Of a DNA stretch of 64,000 nt, positions 51,098 through 61,791 are shown piece by piece; position 1 is the stretch's first letter; each line of letters opens with the position of its first letter. The notes beneath the pieces are model-generated. The model had not been told where the DNA came from, searched no databases, and worked only from the letters and a program-made list of their open reading frames with translations. The DNA lies in assembly GCA_963513935.1 (NCBI GenBank), contig OY740769.1, positions 39,335,120-39,399,119 on the forward strand, in the 5' to 3' direction. Origin of the DNA: Aphrophora alni. Its lineage: Eukaryota > Arthropoda > Insecta > Hemiptera > Aphrophoridae. The position numbers and the translations under genes are program-made.

Positions 51098-51240
51098 GAC
51101 GTCGCGAGTCCTTTGACCCCAGGAAGTGGAAAAAGGCCAGGTACATGACTGAGCCTGGTACTAGCTCCGTGAGACAAACTGTGAGGCATTCGGAAGCTGG
51201 TTTCACCTCCGACAAGCCCAAGGTGGAAAGAAAAGAGTGA
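51098..51240 (+). CDS. candidate terminal exon, arm B' copy
   Basis: An acceptor (accattgtgaatgcag) ends exactly at 51097. After two phase bases (GA), 46 codons run to a TGA at 51238-51240. The product is hydrophilic and basic: RRESFDPRKWKKARYMTEPG, a Ser/Thr-rich stretch (TSSVRQTVRHSEAGFTS) and a charged end (DKPKVERKE). GC content and GC-rich third positions set it far apart from the flanks, so I think it is or was a real C-terminal exon, probably of a cytoplasmic tail. The gene is not recognised. Its first base is also the first base of the inverted repeat. Confidence 0.5.
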
Positions 51241-53798
51241 GGATTGAATTCTTTACCCCCTCTTCAACCATTAGTCAAAATACAAGGCAAAAAAGTTAAG
51301 ACAAGTGGGGTATCATACTTCCAAAAAGTCTCAAATATGTTTAATGAAAAGCTAATGACTTTGAAATATTGCTCTAAATTAGAAACCCAGTAACCATAGC
51401 CTTGGGATGATGATAAATTATGTAAGCTCAAAGAGGGAATCTATTCTCGAAACGCAGTGTGTTATCTGTATACACTAATAATGGACAATTTAAGAATAAA
51501 TATATGAAAAATGGGAATGTTAAATATCACCTTAATCTAGAAATTTAAAAAGAAAATAGAAAGATTAGTCAATTTATCCTAAATTGTTTTAAGTTTTACA
51601 TAATTTCTTTAATGAAACTATGGGCTATAAACATACGTAATTCGATCTTGAATTTACGAAGGATATCCAACTCAACAAAATCGTCGATTCACAAGAAAGA
51701 ATACAATAACCAAGTCTATTTGTTAAAATAACCTTCAAATTTTGTAACTTAATATATGACTAATTTTTTCGTAATATATTTCAATATATTACTTAAGAGG
51801 GTGAAGGTAAAAACTAGCTAAATATTAGTTGTGTCAGGATATCAAAATGGTTGTTTTTACACTGCCTCAGAACACAAGGATAGAAAAGGGAAGAAGGTGG
51901 GATGAGGTGAGGGTAGTCGTAACTCAGGTTAAAACAAAACCGAAGTAAGGTTATTCCATATTTATTTGTTTGGTTAAGTAAATATATTCCTTTAGGAACT
52001 GTAAATAAAATCCTCAGGGGCACATTGATAATGAGTATGGGTCAGAGCACCATAGCTAGACTTTCACCATTCTTAAAGTAGTATTGGGTTAGATCCCCCT
52101 ATTGACAGACCTTTTTTCTATTTCGAACCTAACGATGTTAGAGTAATTGTGAAAAGTGGGTCTCTATTTTAGGCTTTTTTTTATTTTTTATTTATTTTAT
52201 TTTTTTTATTATTTTTTTTTTTTATTTATTTTTTTTTTGTAAGTCGATGATGACTGACATGTTTTTTTTTACTTTAAACATGAAATATAATTATCAAATA
52301 AATTTCTTTATCTTATATTAAACTTAGTGTTTAAAATTACAACACTTACTTGCGTTTATTGTATAGATCCGATTTATAAAAAATATCCGATGTGAATAAA
52401 ATTGACAAATATAAATGACTTAGTTTTTCAACATGTTGTAAGGAATAATAAATACGATTTCCTTTTTTATATTAAGCCAAACCACGCCATTGTATCTTAT
52501 CATAAAACCACCTTGATATGTCTCAATACTTCAAAAAGATTTTACTTTCTCCAGTGAGTGATTGCTTCTCAATCTATGTTAAACGAATATGTGCATGAAT
52601 GAGCAATAGCTTAGAATACATATGGTTTTAGTACTTTTACGTTGAAAAGTGAAATGTATTATATCAAATGGAAGGTTTATTGTTTTCCAATGTTAATATA
52701 CCTTGCAAATATAACCTGCGTAAGATAACTCCTACCTCATTAAAAACTGGACTTATAGATAATCTATTAACTGTTAATAAAAGTCCTTGTTTTCATTAGA
52801 TCTATAGAACTACGAACGATTATTATACTGGAAATTGAATTTAATATGTGACCCATTTTTCTTTTTTTTTAAATTGTCGAGAAGAAAGTTTATTATAAGT
52901 CAATTATTTATAATTTAGAGTGATTAAAAAGTGGCATAATTGTATTTTCCCTTTTTGGGTGTATTTATTGCAAGAAAATTTTTCTATTTATACTTTTTCA
53001 TTACATTTTCATTCATAGATATATTTGACTTTCATGATTTTGTATTCTGAAGTCAATTTTTAGACAAAGTGAAAGAATCAAAACCCTAAATATGTAGTCC
53101 ATATTGTAAAACCTGGTTCAGTTTTTCCAAATATTTTTAAAAAGCTAAACAAATGTTTCAAAGAAATAAAATGTGTTATCTTGTTGTTCAATATTATAAG
53201 ATAGAAATACTGTATAAAATCCGTTACAATTATTAACATAATTTAGCTTGAAATGACATTACCGACAATGTTTGTCCTAAATAAGTTTACATTTTTGATA
53301 AAAGTTTAAAAAAAGCATGGCTTACACGTTTTAATGATTTTTCTTTTTGGTAGTAGTACTTTACAATTAAACGTAGAGGATTGTTGTTTTATTTATTTTT
53401 CCATGATTTCAAAGCTCAATTTTCTCTTCGTAACAAAAAGTAGATAATTGTTATATTTCTTCCCTTATGTATTGCTTCAATATAAATATAAACGTAAATA
53501 TTTTTTTTTGTATTCTGCTCACAGTTCTGATTCCTATAAAAAGAATATAGTGGAGTTTGGTGTTACAGGCATATAAATTGTTGGGATGCACAATAAGAGA
53601 TTATGTAACACATTTATGAGACTTAAGATAATAACCCTAGGTGGATGGGCAACACTTTATATAATCAATTTACTTGGATGGTTTTCCATTATAGTGAATA
53701 ATGTTTGCTGTATTTGTATTTTTGACATAAACATTTGCTAATAAATATCTTATAATATATGTATTGTAATAATTTTATTTATTCAGTAGATGCCTAAT

Positions 53799-53960
53799 TC
53801 AGCAATTTCCCACTATAGACTTTGGAACGTTCAGATCCAAGTGGGCAGGTTTAGTAGATTTGTAAGGAAGACGAAGGAATGTTCCATCATTGTTTCCAAA
53901 ACAGAAGATGTAGCCAGACATGCCACACTGAGTGCTACTCGTTTGTGATACTTCGGTCCT
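53799..53960 (-). CDS. candidate terminal coding exon (arm B' copy)
   Basis: Mirror of 48045-48206, identical. Confidence 0.35.
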   Translation of the reverse strand, partial: RTEVSQTSSTQCGMSGYIFCFGNNDGTFLRLPYKSTKPAHLDLNVPKSIVGNC

Positions 53961-54472
53961 AAATTGTATTAGAATTATGGTAGCCAATAGCGATTCACAA
54001 AGCATAAACAACAAAGACCGCCCAAAGCACCTGTGTATAACTTCATGATGACTAATTCAATTACTCATCTACGTAACCCATACAATAAAGCCATCTTGAA
54101 CTAACAAGTTTTAAGTAAGTGAAACATGTAATTATACTCTATCGATTTACGTATCACAACATCATGGAACTTATTAACTTTTTCTTACTTTTATTTCATA
54201 TAATTAATTCGTAATTGGCCTGAATTAACAAACAAATATATTCTAAACAATAAGAAATGTTCTTTTATTGTTATACAGTTTCAGAGGTTATTTTATAAGT
54301 TCTACAACAAATATGTCAGTGTAATTAATATAAAGATATACTCAATTAAATAAGTAAAATATGAATAAAGATTTATTTGTATGTTATCACTTTAGAAAAG
54401 AGAAACAACACTCTGCTATGTAACTCTTTCTTGGTATTTAACCCTGCATCGATTCAAAATAATAATGTATTT

Positions 54473-54628
54473 AATATCCACCTTATAGTACATATCCTTA
54501 AAAGAACGAAATCCTAACAGTACATACCCCTACCAGTATATAACCACCTTATGGTACTTGAACTAACAAGGACATAACCATCTTATAATCATCGTTCATC
54601 ACCCTACCAGTACATAAGAACATATAGT
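54473..54628 (-). repeat. degenerate tandem repeat in arm B'
   Basis: Mirror of 47377-47532. Confidence 0.5.
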
Positions 54629-55161
54629 ACATAACATTGCTATTACCTAATCACTCTTCTTGTTAATTGTGGATTAAAACGAAAGAAGGATCATAACATT
54701 TTCAAATATCATTCAAGCATCATGTACTGATATACATCAAGTGCACCACATAATAACGGTAATCGTTTTCATAATAAAAAACTACAAACTGAAAGAATAT
54801 ATTTCCGCAGGTAAATGTAAAACTATATATCTACAAACTTTATAAAACATATCAGTCAAAACTAAATATCAGTAATTCCCCCTAAAAAAGGGATTGCTAT
54901 ATTTACATAGATTTAGAAGTTAAAATCCCGACATGTCATGACAGAGCGACTTTTGTTATTTTTCATATACAGAGCTATGCAAATGTTTGCACAGTGAATT
55001 AAAAGTAACACATATATTTATAAGTTTCATTTGAACAATTTTCTATGTTGTAGTTTTTTAATTATTATAATTGTATACATTAACCTACTTTCTTATGAAT
55101 AAATTAAATGGAAGTCACAAACATATCTTTAGTTTCAGCTGTGTTAAAGACTTTAGTTGTT

Positions 55162-55499
55162 TAGTCGTTAACGAGAAACGATGCATATTCTATAATCATT
55201 TAGTGTAGTTTTTAATAACAAATAAAGATACATTTATAAAGGAACAATATAGATTAATGGAAAAAGAACAGTTGAATTAATTTCAAGAATGCATTAAGCA
55301 AACACGTCTGGTAGAAGTAAGATTAGATATTCAATATAACTGCAGTGCAGTAAGCAATAAATTACTTTACACCAGAAGAGAGATAACTGCACTGTCACTC
55401 CAAGAGTAGTGGCAACCTGCCTAACTGTCTTTCGTATATCAACATTCCTCTCGTTAGAGTACCATATCAATTTACTATTTACTTAATAATAATCGCAAT
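55162..55499. other. right flank of the inverted-repeat block
   Basis: Unique DNA between the end of arm B' and the Penelope-like element. No gene seen. Confidence 0.5.
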
Positions 55500-55728
55500 A
55501 TTTTATTATTATACATTTTCGGACATTTGCCATCATTTGTGTGTTAAAAATCAAAACACGACGTTTCGGGAATAAGAATCAATTCCCGTTATCAAGTGAC
55601 TAAAAACTCAAGAAATATGAAACGAGAAACTAAGCCTATTTAAGAAGTAAAATTAAATAAGAAGATCCACCAACCTTAATATCTAAGTATGCATCTCAGA
55701 GCTAAAACTGAGAAGTCAAAAAAAAAAA

Positions 55729-55766
<38 letters not shown>

Positions 55767-55869
55767 CACACACACACAATCACGGTAACACACAAACACA
55801 CAAATAACGACAAATACGTGTTGTTGTATCAAAGATACAGCAACAAGTGACATGGTCCAGAAGGCGTGA
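55500..55869 (-). repeat. left terminal repeat of the Penelope-like element
   Basis: Inverted copy of 57889-58192. It is longer because a poly-A, an AAT run (about 55731-55762) and a CA run (about 55766-55777) have expanded within it. It includes a hammerhead-like motif at 55557-55599. Confidence 0.85.
55557..55599 (-). ncRNA. hammerhead-like ribozyme motif, left repeat
   Basis: Minus strand: GTCAC, TTGATAA, a 7-bp hairpin stem (CGGGAAT/ATTCCCG, 8-base loop), AAACGTC, then GTG. The order matches a minimal type-I hammerhead: stem I (CAC/GTG), a CUGAUGA-like core, stem II, GAAA, then the cleavage triplet GUC. The self-complementary ACGT could form stem III only between two molecules, as proposed for the minimal hammerheads of Penelope-like elements. 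Departures: core C3 is U, G8 is A, and the G before AAA must serve either as G12 or as the closing base of stem II. Activity is therefore doubtful. Confidence 0.55.
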
Positions 55870-57802
55870 CAAACTATTAGGGGAGTGGCCTATTGATAGT
55901 TCTGTTGTATTAAGCTTCCTAGCACGTGAGCGGGATACAACCCCTTGTGGCGATTTAACAGGTAAAATTTCAGCTTTTTTTTTTAGTTGTAGGGATATTA
56001 TAATCAAATTTTAGTTCTTTTTTTAATAATGGGAGCCATAATAGCCTTACTTCTTATACTTGATTGGCTGATAGGATTGTCCGTTAGTTTTATATATGAG
56101 GCTTCAATTATTTTACGTTTGTATAGGTTACTTTCCCGGTATATGATTTTTGCCTTTTCCCAATTAAATTTGTGATTTTCGGACCATATTATGTTCTGCA
56201 ATTTTCGATTTATCGACTAGGCCTAACCGCACATTGTTTTTATGTTCTTTTATTCTAATGTTTAATGGTCTTTTTTTCTCGCAAATATATATCACACTCA
56301 CATTTGATACTGTATCTACTGTTTTTAGTATCTGCATGCCATTTTTAGGTTTAGTGTGGACGAGATGTTGCCTAATGGTGTTTAGTGTTTTAAAAGCGGT
56401 ACAAATTTTATATTTTCTGGCTACGCGTCTAACTTTTTCCGATAATCTCTGCACATAAGGGATTGTCATGTACGATAGTGGTTTATTTTATTCTTTGGAC
56501 TCATTATTTTTATTATTTTTTGCTCTTTTACATTTGGAAATAATGGATAGCGGATATCCGTTAGAACTTAAATCCTGCTCGATACGTGTTAGTTCCAAGT
56601 TTAGACTGTTTTTATCAGAACAAATATTAAAAGCTCTGTCAAGTAAGGAATGAACAATTCCTTCTTTGACGGACATAGGATGGTTAGAATTGTAATTTAA
56701 AATAACGACCGGTGTGTGTCTTTTTTCTATAAACTGAAGTTTTTACTATCCCCCTATCTCTCTCAAAACACACATCTAGAAAAGGTAGTTTATTGTTTAC
56801 TTGGTTTATTTTCCATGGTTAGGGATATGGAATCAGAAGTGTTGTTCATTAGAGCAAAAAAAAAATCTAATTTATTTCTACCATGAGGCCATATAACAAA
56901 TCTATCGTCCACATATCTGAGCCATACTTTCGGTTTAAATTTGGAAGAATCAATAACTTTCTTTTCGAATTCTTCCATAAAAATATTTGTAAAAACAGGA
57001 CTAAGTGGACTACCCATTACCATACCGTCATCCTGGCGATATATTTTATTATTAACTTGGAAATAATTGCATTCCGTACAAAGTTTAAGGAGTTCCATTA
57101 TGGCACCAACGGGAAGGTTAGTTCGTTCTTTTAGGCTGTTGTCTTTTAAAAGCCTATGCTCAATTATGTTAAGGGTTTCTTGTACGGGTACATTGGTGAA
57201 AAGACTTTCTACATCAAAACTGACTAATCTATCTTCCTCATTTAGTTTTTTATCTTTACATAATTCCACGAATTGTTTAGAGTATTTTTTTTACAAACGC
57301 GTCATTTTTCCTACTAGTGGATTAATTATGCGCAAAAGGTATTTGGATAGTGCCCTGCATGGGGAACCACGGGAACTAACAATAGGTCTTAGAGGAATGT
57401 TAGAATTTTGTATTTTTGGTAAGCCATACATATGGGGGAGTTTAGAATAGTGCGGTCTTTGTGAAGTACGAAGTTGATCGGAGAAAAAAGCCCTGTACTT
57501 CCTGAGAGTGCTATAGCAACTTTGTTCTCGAAACCAGTTGTGGGGTCTTTATTGAGTAAGGTGTATTTACCAGCATTGAGAGTTTCAATAATTTTATTGT
57601 CATAGACGTCCGCGTTTAGAGCCACAGTGGCATTACCTTTATCCGCGGGTAAGATTTTCGCCGATTTATCGTGTTTCAATTTAGACATGGCCTTTAGTTC
57701 TTCATTACTTACGTTTAATTTGTGAATTTTAGTTTTTTTGAGTAGAATGCTGGCTGAATTGCTCAGCTTGTTCCGGCGATAACCTAGGAACAGCCGATTC
57801 AA
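55780..57802 (-). pseudogene. Penelope-like RT/GIY-YIG polyprotein, broken
   Basis: Pieces in order on the minus strand. 57802-57389 is the N-terminal part with ILPADKGNATVAL, a conserved Penelope block. 57390-57270, in another frame, has RPIVSSRGSPCRALSKYL. 57269-56790 is the RT core with SFDVESLFTNVP (catalytic Asp), DDGMVMGSPLSPVFTNIF and YVDD. 56676-56488 is the linker. 56469-56164 is the GIY-YIG region (VIYICEKKRPLNIRIKEH, with YIG changed to YIC and residues missing). 56201-56004 is the C-terminal part (SENHKFNWEKAKIIYRESNL). At least three frame changes and one stop near 56485 separate these pieces. The RT catalytic Asp residues remain. Confidence 0.85.
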
Positions 57803-57888
57803 TTCCGGTCATAAACTCCTACAAACCCACTGTTTTAGGCATTATGGAGAAATTTAGGTGTTATTTGTGTGTTAAAAATCAAAACACT

Positions 57889-58192
57889 TCACGCCTTATG
57901 GACCACGTTACTTGTTGCTGTATCTTTGATACAACAACACGTATTTGACGTTAGTTGTGTGTTACCGTGATTGTGTTTTTTGACTTCTCAGTTTTAGCTC
58001 TGAGATGCATGCTTAGATATTGGTGGTACTCTTATTTAATTTTACTTCTTACATAGGCTTAGTTTCTAGTTTCATGTTTCTTTAGTTTGTAGTCACTTGA
58101 TAACGGGAATTGATTCTTATTCCCGAAACGCCGTGTTTTGATTTTTAACACAAAAATGATGGCAAATGTGCGAAAAATGTATAATAATAAAA
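57889..58192 (+). repeat. right terminal repeat of the Penelope-like element
   Basis: Inverted copy of 55500-55869 without the microsatellite expansion. It retains the hammerhead-like motif on the plus strand at 58093-58135. Confidence 0.85.
58093..58135 (+). ncRNA. hammerhead-like ribozyme motif, right repeat
   Basis: Same layout as 55557-55599 on the opposite strand: GTCAC, TTGATAA, stem II CGGGAAT/ATTCCCG, AAACG. The cleavage triplet GUC has become GCC, which breaks the NUH rule, so this copy should not cleave. It lies antisense to the element's coding strand. Confidence 0.5.
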
Positions 58193-59203
58193 TTGAACTT
58201 CCATCATTAACAAATAACTTCAAACAGAGAATATACTATAATGCTAACTTACTAAAATGAAAATTGTTCTGTTTCTTTCATTATTTTTGCTTTCGTATAA
58301 ATGTGACTTTCTTTTTTAAATCATGGGGAGTGATTAGTTTCAATACATATATATTTTTCAAACTGCATATTAAAGTTAGAATAATGTTAAAGATATATAA
58401 ATGCACTACTGAACTAAATAACAGCTGATTACACTTTTACTATACTATTTCATTGATCACAAATAATAAAATTTTCAGAACAAATCCAAGTTGGAATAAG
58501 TTGGTTACCGAAGATATTAAAACATTATTATTTAACCTAAATTTAAAAGCTATAAATAAAGTTATCTGATTTTTTAATAATATTTGATTGATGAATGACT
58601 GCTGTAACTATAAATAAATTAATGTTAAAGTAATTAGTAGTAATAACATATTATGTACTGTAGAGTAAAACAATGCACAAACTCTCCCATACACAAACAA
58701 TTCAACCAAACACCATTGCCTTTAATAACTTCATGTCGGTAGTTGCCAGTAAATGAATAAAATAAATTACAAATTCCGACTTTCAAAATATGTTTGTAAA
58801 TAAACTAAACTTGTTTTGTTTGTGCAGCGCAGTTTTAACGTAAATTATATTTCATTTAAATCAAGCTTTAAATGACGAGAGTCCAACTTCTTTTATTTTT
58901 TTGCCAATTTTAACTGAAACATTGTTATTTAATTGAAATGATTTCACACGGGTTTGGCCATAATTCAATAAAAAGTGAACGAATGTTCAAAACTGAGTTA
59001 ATTAAGTTTTCCCAAATTATTGGATTTTAACAATAAGTTACAAACATACATTGTTAAAAGGATGTCGACCAGTAAGTTTTGTTTGGACACTTAGATGCTA
59101 CAATTGACCAAAATTGTAAAGCTTAGAAAGGTAACGTTGATTGTTAGTTTATTTTGAGAACATCTAAGGTATGCGTTTTTTCTTTTATCTAAATATTCCG
59201 TCA
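58193..59203. other. AT-rich DNA, nothing recognised
   Basis: No gene, RNA or repeat recognised. Confidence 0.45.
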
Positions 59204-59392
59204 TTAAAAAAAAACTTCAACAATTTTACCCCCAAAACTACTGCTTATATCAGTTAAGGTGACATCTTTGAGAAAGTTAGCTACCTTAGTCGGTCGATTC
59301 TCTATAAAATATGTTTCTCCAGGTGGTAAATTTATGTCATTACGACAAAGTGTGTCAGTCAGATTTACGTTATCGCGACATATGATAAAGGT
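59204..59392 (-). CDS. conserved-looking coding fragment, family unknown
   Basis: A 62-codon frame on the minus strand, from just after a TAA at 59393-59395 to a TAA at 59204-59206. The composition is protein-like: ICRDNVNLTDTLCRNDINLP, PGETYFIENRPTKVANFL, DVTLTDISSSFGGKIVE. The same frame is open upstream of the 59393 stop for at least ten codons (KTPAFTPSSV), so that stop may be a mutation in a longer gene or transposon ORF. No start codon or clear splice sites are visible. It could be an exon or a remnant of a mobile-element protein; I do not recognise the family. Confidence 0.45.
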   Translation of the reverse strand, partial: TFIICRDNVNLTDTLCRNDINLPPGETYFIENRPTKVANFLKDVTLTDISSSFGGKIVEVFF

Positions 59393-59395
59393 TTA

Positions 59396-61025
59396 AACAC
59401 TAGAGGGAGTGAAAGCGGGAGTCTTTATTTATTTCCTGGAATATGAATGAATTGGTAATGTGCTAAATTGTATTCATAAATACATTACTTAAAACCATAC
59501 AATATATCAACATAAATTTGTTGTAAACAATTTGTTTGAATATTTATTTCCAAACTTTAAGACCTTCATGTATTCAATCACATTGATTAAGAAACATAAT
59601 TTGTGTTAAAATATTACGGAATTGACAAGCGATTTAACTTTCTGTGATAGCTGTGCATACATCAGTGTAATATATTTTTGTGTTATCAAAATCTTTCAAT
59701 TTCAATATATGTTTTGCATCTAATAAGTTGCTTAAGTCAAAATTATTTTAAAAGTACGAACAATTTTGGAGAAATAAATATACTGTGTGAAAACAGTGTA
59801 CTAACTTTGTCACTCATCTTTATATCTAAAATCATTATATACATAATAAAATACTTACCAAAAACAAATATCATGTCATTTACGTTAAAGTGTCCATGTT
59901 ATAGTTAATTGTGAGGAGAACTTATATTCCTTTTTTTATTGAGTTCTCCCTTCGTCTTTTTCTTGTTGGAAAGAAACTATATGGAGGAAGATTGCTTTTT
60001 TAAATTTTATATTTATTAAGAGATATTTATTTATTTTAAGAGAGCTTAAGATCTCGTGCAACACCAGAAAATAACGTCTATTTATATGAGAACAAGCGAG
60101 AATTTGGTGTTTCTTGTGTAGAGAATAGGTAAAGTAACACACTTACTTCTGAAGGTTGGTATATTGAGGTAACCGAACAAACAAATTAGTGGAAAACTAT
60201 TACTTTAATCCTGTGTTACTCTGAGATTACCAAGTTTTTCCTTTCTTGATATTCGTGTAATTTCGCCCAGGGTTCCATGTAAGATTGACTACAGAAAGCC
60301 GTTTGTAGCCAAAATTCAAACTTGTACCGTACAACCATAATCCTGTTAAATCATGACAAAACTCACATTAATCTAGTTACAATCAACTAGAATATATCTA
60401 CAGTATTGTGTTCACGTTACGAAAATTCAAATGGTATTTGATTTCCAAAATCATAAAATAGGTCTTTAGTTAGACCTATTTTTTATATAAAATCTGGACA
60501 ATGTCATGAATTTGTTAAAAGAATAAGTTGAATATTTACTGGGGTTTTCATAAAGCTTTTGATACATTGCATACCTACAAACAAATTATTTAACTAATAT
60601 GTTTAGACGTTTTCATTTATTCTCTCCATTTAATTATGACACATTTCAACTAAAAAAAAAAAAAAAAACTTTTAAACATTTTAATATAATTATTCATCAT
60701 GAATGCAACTTTTTGAAATATAGTTCTGTGTCAACCTGAACTATTTAAAAGCAGTATTTCTGGAACAAATTATTTTCATTTAGTCTACAATGATCAAGGT
60801 TTATGAATGAAATTTTCTATCTATACTTTTTCCAAGAATCCAGATAGAATTTGTCTATAGTAAATGCATAATGATTAAAACATTTATATAGTTATTTATT
60901 TATTTGTCTCCAATAATATATGAAGCATATGCAATTCATTTATAACTAACGTGAATTATAAGTTAGGGATAAAGTCTAAGATTGAACTTTACATTATGTT
61001 GTTCAGTTCTAACCATCCCAAGTCA
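59396..61025. other. AT-rich DNA, nothing recognised
   Basis: Contains a poly-A tract near 60650-60668 and short chance frames (59678-59908, 59936-60142) without known domains. Confidence 0.45.
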
Positions 61026-61640
61026 CATAAAATGGCAGCGTTTATTATTTCACTCACAGATTGCGTAAGAAACCCATCTCAAAGGCAGACTTAAATACTA
61101 AATTTGAAACATTAAAATTCATTGCTACCCAAAACGGTTACGATCCCTTAATCGTGAACAAGGAATACAATATACAGGAAAGAAGAAATAAAATCAAAAA
61201 CCTCGATGATATGAAAAAGGAAAAATTAATTGTATTCAATTATTACCAATTTTCGATTATGTATTTAGAAACATACTCCACAAATAACTACATAAAATTG
61301 CCTATAGAACAACCAATAGTTTGAAATGCTTTATAACACCAAAAAAATAAATTCCACAATGATAAATATGACGAAATATGAATATAAGAGTTATCATGCA
61401 ATGACTGTTCAGACAGGAAGGACAATATATAGGTCACTCAGGAAAAGACTTAAAACACACATTCCATCTACCATACGAATTGGACATTTAACAAAACCTA
61501 AATTCAAATTTGCTGATCATATCATTCAGACCGAGATAAATATTCCTTCATAGATGAGTTGCTTAATATTTTGTACCATTTTACAAAGAGCAGGGTTATG
61601 AATTCGTTAGATGATTATGAAATATATAGGAATGTTTTTT
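61026..61640 (+). pseudogene. second Penelope-type remnant: RT-GIY-YIG linker and endonuclease
   Basis: Plus strand. 61026-61324 reads HRLRKKPISKADLNTKFETL, KFIATQNGYDPLIVNK, which fits the linker between RT and endonuclease in Penelope-type ORFs. After a stop at about 61322, 61326-61553 contains VQTGRTIYRSLRKRLKTHI and KPKFKFADHIIQTEI, matching the second half of a GIY-YIG domain. In another frame, about 61556-61640, come ELLNILYHF, KSRVMNSLDDYEIYRN, which fits the tail of the domain. The RT itself is absent. The family differs from the element at 55500-58192. The call rests on motif memory and should be checked by profile search. Confidence 0.55.
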
Positions 61641-61756
61641 TTTAAAATAAGAGCAACACACTATTTCATAAATAACTCAATTTCAATTCTAACGCATGAT
61701 ATGATATTCTACTAAAGATAAGCATCCCCCTTCATCGTCCCAAAACTTTTTTTTAA

Positions 61757-61791
61757 ACTTGAAAATAGCTGAATAGCCGAAACGGTCGTAG
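61757..61791 (+). repeat. CCGAAACG terminal motif after Penelope-type remnant
   Basis: CTTGAAAATAGCTGAATAGC, then CGAAACGGTCG. It has the same layout as 4356-4394 and lies about 120 bp past the end of the remnant's coding region. It may be a decayed hammerhead-like motif marking the element's 3' repeat. Confidence 0.4.

Larger units (their letters stand above)
51098..55161 (-). repeat. arm B' of large inverted repeat 2 (4,064 bp)
   Basis: Reverse complement of 46844-50907. It ends at 55161; the next bases, tagtcgttaacg, are new sequence. Confidence 0.95.
55500..58192 (-). mobile_element. Penelope-like retroelement with inverted terminal repeats
   Basis: About 2.7 kb, coding strand minus. 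Order in its own sense: terminal repeat (58192-57889, inverted), N-terminal region, Penelope-type reverse transcriptase, linker, GIY-YIG-type endonuclease region, C-terminal tail, terminal repeat (55869-55500). Penelope-like elements form a retroelement class separate from LINEs and LTR elements, usually with a single ORF joining RT to GIY-YIG and with repeats that often contain hammerhead motifs. This copy is inactive through several frameshifts. A short extra copy of the repeat's outer end (57866-57887) abuts the internal side of the right repeat, suggesting a tandem or rearranged insertion. Confidence 0.88.

Noticed and set aside
57067..57450. 127-codon plus-strand frame over the Penelope-like element.
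   Set aside because: Antisense shadow of the RT region; the motifs are on the minus strand.
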